Of a DNA stretch of 6,258 nucleotides, positions 1 to 3,633 are shown piece after piece. Positions within the stretch are counted from its first letter, which is position 1. Every line of letters begins with the position of its first letter. The DNA is taken from NCBI GenBank assembly GCA_900557175.1, contig USSL01000109.1, positions 1-6,258 of the forward strand, written 5' to 3'. The notes beneath the pieces were generated by a model that was not told the DNA's origin, ran no database searches, and saw nothing but the letters and a program-made list of their open reading frames with translations. Source of the DNA: an uncultured Eubacteriales bacterium. Its GTDB lineage: Bacteria; Bacillota; Clostridia; Lachnospirales; Lachnospiraceae. A program made the position numbers and the translations under genes.

Positions 1-966
1 AACGACTTTATCCTGCCTTAAAACCGGTGTCAAAGCTACAAGCGCATACCCGGTCAAAAGAACAGCGCCGCCTGAAAGAACAGCTCCGCGCGTCTTGATG
101 CGCTGCCCTGCCCACGGATATACAAAGCCGCCCACTAAACCACCGACAGACATTGCAATACTTAAAAAGCCAAGCGTCTCGCTGCCGCCGCCAAGCCCCC
201 CGACAACAAGGGGCGAAATCAGCGAATTCAACGGCGTAAACACAGCGTTGAGCGCAGCCCCCATCAGACACAGATTCAAAATATAACGCTTATGTTTCAT
301 ATAAGTAAAGCCGCTTTTAAAATCCTGCGCCAAAACAGCAAGCTTTATTGCTGCCGCTAATTTCTCCGGCTGTTTTGGCCGTATCCAGCCAATCAATACC
401 GCCGAAACAAAAAAGGTTGCCGCATCCACAGCCATTGCTGCCTGTGCGCCGAGCGCCGCAATCATAATGCCCGCAAGTCCGGCGCCGGCAAGCTGCATCA
501 CTGTACCCGCCGTACTGTTTAATGCACTTGCAAAACTGTAACATTCCATATCGACAATATGCGGTATAAAGGCAAAGCCTGTAGGCACACGCATGGCTTC
601 CACTACAGACAGCGCCATCGTAAACGCCAGCATATGCCATGGGCTTAAATGACCGCTCATATAAACGGCTGCAAAACAAAGCACAATACTGCCGCGGATC
701 ACATCCGAAGCAACCATCACTTTCTTTTTGTCAAGCCGCTCTGCCAAAGCGCCGAACACCGGCTGAAAAAATATCGTCGGCAGCCAGTTAAAACCGACCA
801 AAATTGCCGACCATGCCGCACTGCCTGTCAGCTTGAAAATCAGCCACTGAAATGTCAGGGCATCCACATTGTCGCCAAAGCGGTTAATCATATCTGCCGC
901 CAAAAGCTTCATATACTGCTTCTGCTTCAACACACTTTTATATCCTTGCTTTTTTATTTTGTCCAT
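1..966 (-). CDS. MFS transporter, efflux type (partial, C-terminus beyond left edge)
   Basis: An open frame of 322 codons runs without a stop from ATG at 966 to the window edge, so the C-terminal part is missing. The translation is strongly hydrophobic, with about nine membrane segments (for example near residues 37-58, 60-78, 86-104, 112-130, 150-172, 176-195, 228-255, 263-283 and 296-313). After the second segment there is a GALAERLDKKKVM stretch at 72-84, which fits the MFS motif A loop between helices 2 and 3. The N-terminus (DMINRFGDNVDALTFQW, about 25-41) resembles MFS_3-type exporters such as macrolide-efflux and enterobactin-exporter relatives. The start is supported by GAGGTG at 978-973, seven bases upstream. 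The protein probably exports a drug or small metabolite through the cytoplasmic membrane by proton antiport; the substrate cannot be read from sequence. Family call firm, substrate unknown. Confidence 0.9.
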   Translation of the reverse strand, partial: MDKIKKQGYKSVLKQKQYMKLLAADMINRFGDNVDALTFQWLIFKLTGSAAWSAILVGFNWLPTIFFQPVFGALAERLDKKKVMVASDVIRGSIVLCFAAVYMSGHLSPWHMLAFTMALSVVEAMRVPTGFAFIPHIVDMECYSFASALNSTAGTVMQLAGAGLAGIMIAALGAQAAMAVDAATFFVSAVLIGWIRPKQPEKLAAAIKLAVLAQDFKSGFTYMKHKRYILNLCLMGAALNAVFTPLNSLISPLVVGGLGGGSETLGFLSIAMSVGGLVGGFVYPWAGQRIKTRGAVLSGGAVLLTGYALVALTPVLRQDKVV

Positions 967-977
967 CGCAGCCACCT

Positions 978-1029
978 CATATATTAGATTATTATCTTTT
1001 ATTTATGATAGATATATATCTAATATATG
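978..1029. repeat. 12-bp perfect inverted repeat bracketing the MFS leader
   Basis: CATATATTAGAT at 978-989 and ATCTAATATATG at 1018-1029 are exact reverse complements separated by 28 bases. One arm touches the last two bases of the MFS -10 box and the other abuts the Shine-Dalgarno sequence (GAGGTG, 978-973). In a transcript reading through from spoIIID the arms could form a hairpin beside the ribosome binding site. A transcript from the MFS promoter would lack most of the first arm. Confidence 0.5.
1009..1022. promoter_or_regulatory. Palindrome over the inferred MFS transcription start
   Basis: TAGATATATATCTA is a perfect 14-base palindrome lying across the expected start point of the MFS transcript, a classical repressor position. 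It shares the TAGA/TCTA edge with the operator candidate at 1064-1080. The surrounding DNA is very AT-rich, so chance symmetry is possible. Confidence 0.35.
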
Positions 1030-1056
1030 TATAACATATCATTTGATTGATGTCAA
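1028..1056 (-). promoter_or_regulatory. Sigma-A type promoter of the MFS gene
   Basis: On the minus strand there is a perfect -35 TTGACA (1056-1051), a 17-base spacer and an extended -10 TGTTATACA, with the hexamer TATACA at 1033-1028. The start of transcription would fall near 1021, giving a leader of about 55 bases before the ATG at 966. The promoter is placed so that the MFS gene can be expressed independently of spoIIID upstream. Confidence 0.7.
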
Positions 1057-1063
1057 CTATATT

Positions 1064-1080
1064 TCTAACATTATGTTAGA
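1064..1080. promoter_or_regulatory. Palindromic operator candidate upstream of the MFS -35
   Basis: TCTAACATTATGTTAGA is a perfect inverted repeat with 8-base arms around one central base. It ends seven bases upstream of the MFS -35 box, centred near -51 relative to the inferred start. Size and symmetry suit a dimeric regulator of the MarR or TetR type, both common beside efflux pumps. No such regulator gene lies in the window, so the partner is unknown. Confidence 0.5.
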
Positions 1081-1106
1081 TGATTTTCTAATATAATATT
1101 TATATT

Positions 1107-1364
1107 CTAATTGCATTTCTCCTTCATGTACTTTTCTTTCGTCGCCATACCGCCGCGTATATGGCGCTGTGACTTGTTAATATCCAAAATGACACGCGCC
1201 TGCCGCGCAAGCGCCGCATTGATCGTCGTGAGACGTTCAGTGATGTCTTTATGTACCGTGCTCTTACTTACCCCAAACTTTTTTGCCGCCTGCCGCACAG
1301 TCGCATGATTTTCAATAATATACCTCGCCAACCCCGTCGCCCGTTCTTCAATATAATCTTTCAA
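1107..1364 (-). CDS. spoIIID: Sporulation transcription factor SpoIIID
   Basis: The 85-residue product is a small helix-turn-helix DNA-binding protein matching SpoIIID over its whole length. The hallmarks are KDYIEER at the N-terminus, the recognition region TVRQAAKKFGVSKSTVHKD (22-40), ITERL, and the basic C-terminal RHIRGGMATKEKY (67-79). SpoIIID activates or represses many sigma-E-dependent mother-cell genes during sporulation and contributes to the switch to sigma-K. I chose the TTG start at 1364 because LKDYIEER aligns with the family's usual N-terminus, GGGGGA lies seven bases upstream (1377-1372), and a sigma-E type promoter would start transcription near 1388. An in-frame ATG at 1385 would add seven unconserved residues (MCSGDFS), has no Shine-Dalgarno, and sits inside a hairpin. 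The gene stands alone rather than beside other sporulation genes. Confidence 0.95.
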   Translation of the reverse strand: MKDYIEERATGLARYIIENHATVRQAAKKFGVSKSTVHKDITERLTTINAALARQARVILDINKSQRHIRGGMATKEKYMKEKCN

Positions 1365-1366
1365 GG

Positions 1367-1409
1367 AAAAATCCCCCGAACACATTGTTTTTACAATGTA
1401 TGCGGGGGA
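1367..1409 (-). terminator. Terminator-like hairpin overlapping the spoIIID ribosome binding site
   Basis: Read on the minus strand, UCCCCCG (1409-1403) pairs with CGGGGGA (1378-1372) and ACAUUGU (1399-1393) with ACAAUGU (1388-1382). They are joined by an A-U pair, a U-G pair and one C/U mismatch, with an AAAA loop. Five U residues follow directly (1371-1367). This is the form of an intrinsic terminator for transcripts arriving from the dehydrogenase side. The 3' arm contains the GGGGGA Shine-Dalgarno sequence of spoIIID. On the plus strand the U tract is absent, so the element is directional. Confidence 0.6.
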
Positions 1410-1423
1410 AATAACGATTATGT
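1395..1423 (-). promoter_or_regulatory. Sigma-E type promoter candidate for spoIIID
   Basis: On the minus strand CATACATT (1402-1395) matches the known sigma-E -10 consensus CATACAnT at every fixed base. Fourteen bases upstream, ACATAAT (1423-1417) matches five of seven positions of the -35 consensus KMATATT. In Bacillus subtilis spoIIID is transcribed by sigma-E, so motif and gene agree. Transcription would begin near 1388, about 24 bases before the TTG start. No experimental support is available here. Confidence 0.6.
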
Positions 1424-1450
1424 TAGAGCATTTCCTGCCGAGATAATATC

Positions 1451-1477
1451 CTATTCTTGTATACTCTCTTGAATCAT
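1451..1477 (-). other. Micro-ORF MIQESIQE with a strong ribosome binding site
   Basis: AGGGGAG (1490-1484) lies six bases before an ATG that opens only eight codons (MIQESIQE) before a TAG at 1453-1451. If the TAG were read through, the frame would continue for ten more residues (DIISAGNALT) to a TAA at 1420-1418, just before the hairpin at 1409-1367. This could be the remnant of a third gene after the dehydrogenase, a tiny peptide, or chance. I do not recognise the peptide. Confidence 0.25.
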
Positions 1478-1530
1478 TTTTCTCTCCCCTTTAAAGCCAC
1501 GGCATTCAATGCAGCCCATTCACGCTCCAT
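1474..1530 (-). other. 18-codon ORF directly after the dehydrogenase
   Basis: An ATG begins one base after the dehydrogenase stop and encodes MEREWAALNAVALKGREK. Its TGA overlaps the ATG of the following micro-ORF in the arrangement ATGA, typical of translationally coupled genes. It has no clear Shine-Dalgarno of its own. It may be a degenerate gene end or a chance frame; no family is recognised. Confidence 0.2.
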
Positions 1531-1531
1531 C

Positions 1532-2572
1532 TCAACACTTCACTGCAATTTTTATCACATTTTCTTTTCTGTTTTCAAAAATATCATAGGCTTTTTCAAT
1601 ATCTTTCAATTCGAAAGTATGCGTAATTAAAGGGGTTGTGTCTATTTTTCCGGCTTCGATGAATTTTAAAATTTCATCGCACCGGCATCCGTCCACGCCG
1701 CCTGTCTTAAACGTCAGATTTTTGCCGTACATCTGCGGCAGAGGTAATGTCTGATTTTCTTCGTAGAGTGCCACAATCGTCACAATAGCATTCGGACGGG
1801 CAATTTTCCATGCAAGCTCAAATGTATGACTGCCGCCTGCGGCTTCAAACACCCTGTCGGCGCCGCCGTGGGCACTGTGTGCTTTTACAAAAGTCTCCAC
1901 ATCAGTTTCGTTTGGATTTATCACAAGAATATCCTGATAATGCGCTTTAACAAAATCAATTCTTGCCGGATCTGTCTCACATAAAATAATTGTTTTCGGA
2001 CATTTCAACATAACACAAAGCAGCGTACAAAGTCCTGTCGGGCCGCCGCCGATAATAACGACCGTATCTTCATGGCCTATTTCAGAGATGTCGGCCGCCC
2101 AATAGCCTGTTGCAAGAATATCCCCGACAAAAAGCGCCTGTTCATCGGTGACTGTATCGGGAATTTTATTCAGGCCCTGATTGGCATAAGGCACACGGAC
2201 ATATTCTGCCTGTCCGCCGTCAATTCTGCACCCGAGCGCCCAGCCTCCGTTTTCGTCCGTACAATTATTGACAAAACCATTTTGGCAGAAAAAACACTCT
2301 CCGCAAAAAGTCTCCACATTCACTGTGACACGGTCGCCCGGCTTTACGTTCGTCACACTACTGCCAACCTCACAAACAACGCCAACCATCTCATGGCCGA
2401 CTGTAATTCCCAAAACCGCCCTCGGCACTGCCCCATGCTTAATGTGAATGTCACTGGAGCATATGCTTGACAAACTCACCTTTACAATGGCATCCTGTGC
2501 GTCCAAAAGCTGCGGACGAGCCTTTTGTTCAAACTGAAATACACCTTTTGATTTATATGTGTATGCTAACAT
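1532..2572 (-). CDS. Zinc-dependent alcohol/polyol dehydrogenase (MDR superfamily)
   Basis: The 346-residue length is normal for medium-chain zinc dehydrogenases, which oxidise an alcohol or polyol with NAD(P)+ in the cytoplasm. A GroES-like N-terminal domain carries probable catalytic zinc ligands C38, H60, E61 and D151, spaced as in clostridial secondary alcohol dehydrogenase (C37, H59, E60, D150). The structural-zinc cysteines are also present at C90, C93, C96 and C104. The Rossmann domain has GGGPTG at 175-180, and an acidic residue, E199, near the end of the second strand favours NAD+. The start chosen is ATG at 2572, eight bases after GGAGG (2585-2581). A longer frame from a TTG at 2587 would begin inside that Shine-Dalgarno. 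The gene follows araC on the same strand after 166 bases and probably belongs to the locus controlled by that regulator. The substrate cannot be assigned; a sugar alcohol, hexose or simple secondary alcohol are all possible. Confidence 0.93.
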   Translation of the reverse strand: MLAYTYKSKGVFQFEQKARPQLLDAQDAIVKVSLSSICSSDIHIKHGAVPRAVLGITVGHEMVGVVCEVGSSVTNVKPGDRVTVNVETFCGECFFCQNGFVNNCTDENGGWALGCRIDGGQAEYVRVPYANQGLNKIPDTVTDEQALFVGDILATGYWAADISEIGHEDTVVIIGGGPTGLCTLLCVMLKCPKTIILCETDPARIDFVKAHYQDILVINPNETDVETFVKAHSAHGGADRVFEAAGGSHTFELAWKIARPNAIVTIVALYEENQTLPLPQMYGKNLTFKTGGVDGCRCDEILKFIEAGKIDTTPLITHTFELKDIEKAYDIFENRKENVIKIAVKC

Positions 2573-2609
2573 TATATTCGCCTCCAAATTTTCCTATTTT
2601 CTATGTCCT

Positions 2610-2638
2610 ATTTTAACGGATTTCCACCGCCCGTACAA
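2610..2638 (-). promoter_or_regulatory. Possible promoter of the dehydrogenase gene
   Basis: TAAAAT (2615-2610) is a good -10 box and lies 17 bases after TTGTAC (2638-2633), a poor -35 match. Transcription would begin near 2603, about 30 bases before the ATG at 2572. The weak -35 would suit an activator-dependent promoter. The gene could instead be transcribed from the araC promoter, as no strong terminator is visible after araC. Confidence 0.35.
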
Positions 2639-2667
2639 GAAGGAATGCCTCCCCATCCCCGCACAAT

Positions 2668-2690
2668 ATTATATATTTTCAATCGAAAAT
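2668..2690 (-). promoter_or_regulatory. Palindrome next to a perfect TATAAT, before the dehydrogenase
   Basis: On the minus strand an inverted repeat ATTTTC-GATT-GAAAAT (2690-2675) is followed after one base by TATAAT (2673-2668). No recognisable -35 lies 16 to 18 bases upstream of that TATAAT, so the palindrome would occupy the spacer of a promoter that needs help. It may be a regulator site or an AT-rich coincidence. Confidence 0.3.
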
Positions 2691-2738
2691 CCTATGTATT
2701 GCCAAACCATCCGGTGCTATACTTCCCTCGTAGGAGAT

Positions 2739-3581
2739 TTACTTTTGCAAATAGGCGCGCCGGTAGATGCTGCGGTACAAAGACGGCGTCATCCCTGTGT
2801 GCCGTTTGAAAAAGTTCGAGAAATAAAAGGGACTGCCAAACCCAAGGCTGTCTGCGATGGCAGAGACAGACAGCTCCGTGGACGTCAGAAGATGTGCCGC
2901 TTTTTCTGCTCTTTTTTGAAGGATAAACTGTCCGGGCGGCATGCCCATACGCGCCTGAAACAGCTTTGTAAAATGGCTTGTGTGATAGCCGGAAGCCGCA
3001 GCCATTTCCTGTACAGTCACCTGCCTGTCAAGATGAGCTTCCACGTAGGAGATGGCAAGCGACAGCGGAGAATCAAAACTTTCCGAAATCATAGATATAC
3101 TGTCGGGCGGACAGCATTCCAGATAATAGCACAAAAGATTCAGGACAGCCTGCTTTCCTTTCAGTGCCGAAAGAATGTCCCCGCCGTCACAGGCGCGCAT
3201 CATATCCTGAAAAAGCGTTTGCGCCTGCTGCACATTTTTTGCATCGACACATAGCGGAATATCCAGCAGTTCGAATAAATCCGTCTGCTGGCATGTAATT
3301 TCAAAATGGCAAAAATATTTGCGGTACGGATTTTTATTATTCGTAAAAAAGCTCTGATTTGTATTGGCCGGGAGCAAATACATCTGCCCCGCCGCCGGGT
3401 GTATCGGACAGCCATTGACACAGATGGTTCCCTCACCCTGCATAATCAGGCCGATACTTGAAAACGGCGGAACTGAGCTGTCACATTTCCATGTCTCGTC
3501 GCAGACAAGCATATTTGCCCGCTCTAAACTGACGGTTGCTTCCCTCAGACGGTTTTGAATCATCAGATTTGTTTCTTTCAT
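2739..3581 (-). CDS. AraC-family transcriptional regulator
   Basis: This 280-residue protein has the standard two-domain layout of sugar-responsive AraC regulators. The N-terminal part (about 36-95) is a cupin-like ligand-sensing domain with GEGTICVNGCPIHPAAGQMYLLPA. The C-terminal part (about 173-272) holds two helix-turn-helix motifs. The first is VTVQEMAAASGYHTSHFTKLF (188-208); the second, SVSAIADSLGFGSPFYFSNFFKRHTGMTPSLYR (238-270), contains the family signature. The start is well supported by AGGAG (3594-3590), eight bases before the ATG. The gene is divergent from the GH38 glycosidase with only 51 bases between the starts and is followed on the same strand by the dehydrogenase. By analogy it most likely binds a sugar released from the GH38 substrate and activates both flanking units; the ligand is unknown. 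Confidence 0.95.
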   Translation of the reverse strand: MKETNLMIQNRLREATVSLERANMLVCDETWKCDSSVPPFSSIGLIMQGEGTICVNGCPIHPAAGQMYLLPANTNQSFFTNNKNPYRKYFCHFEITCQQTDLFELLDIPLCVDAKNVQQAQTLFQDMMRACDGGDILSALKGKQAVLNLLCYYLECCPPDSISMISESFDSPLSLAISYVEAHLDRQVTVQEMAAASGYHTSHFTKLFQARMGMPPGQFILQKRAEKAAHLLTSTELSVSAIADSLGFGSPFYFSNFFKRHTGMTPSLYRSIYRRAYLQK

Positions 3582-3616
3582 TTAACACACTCCTATTCAC
3601 GAAATATTTTAACACA
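3581..3616. repeat. Direct repeat TTTAACACA in the araC/GH38 divergent region
   Basis: TTTAACACA occurs exactly at 3581-3589 and again at 3608-3616, 27 bases apart in the same orientation. AraC-family regulators commonly bind direct repeats near the promoters they control, so this is a candidate binding site. The first copy covers the GH38 -35 box and the second overlaps the end of both -10 boxes. Confidence 0.4.
3582..3610 (+). promoter_or_regulatory. GH38 gene promoter candidate
   Basis: TTAACA (3582-3587) matches five of six bases of the -35 consensus and lies 17 bases before TATTTT (3605-3610), a four-of-six -10. Transcription would start near 3617, giving a leader of about 16 bases that begins just before the Shine-Dalgarno AAGGAG (3619-3624). 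The weak -10 fits dependence on an activator. Confidence 0.4.
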
Positions 3617-3633
3617 AGAAGGAGAATTTGCAA
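3606..3633 (-). promoter_or_regulatory. araC promoter candidate
   Basis: On the minus strand TTGCAA (3633-3628) serves as a partial -35, followed after 16 bases by TAAAAT (3611-3606). A TG one base upstream makes it an extended -10. Transcription would begin near 3599, leaving a leader of about 18 bases. The -10 box overlaps the -10 of the opposing GH38 promoter. Confidence 0.4.

Noticed and set aside
317..679. 120-codon minus-strand open frame inside the MFS gene
   Set aside because: It is out of frame with the MFS protein, which has continuous membrane segments and a good start. The shadow frame is cysteine-rich and has no plausible fold.
1090..1106. Inverted repeat AATATAA-TAT-TTATATT right after the spoIIID stop, considered as a terminator
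   Set aside because: The stem is entirely A-T and no U tract follows on the minus strand, so it would be too weak to terminate transcription.
2072..2470. 132-codon plus-strand open frame
   Set aside because: Antisense to the zinc dehydrogenase over its zinc-binding region, with no ribosome site and no recognisable domain.
2631..2670. G-rich minus-strand stretch considered as a quadruplex or a small leader peptide (ATG at 2659)
   Set aside because: The G runs are uneven and interrupted, and the 20-codon frame has no ribosome site; neither reading is supported.
2559..3254. 231-codon plus-strand open frame
   Set aside because: It lies antisense to araC and the araC-dehydrogenase gap, has no ribosome site, and its translation is basic and cysteine-rich without any family feature. 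The minus-strand AraC protein is unmistakable.
3555..3632. 26-codon N-terminal extension of the GH38 protein
   Set aside because: It would overlap the araC start, lacks a Shine-Dalgarno, and precedes the strong AAGGAG and ATG at 3633 from which the GH38 signature follows at the usual distance.
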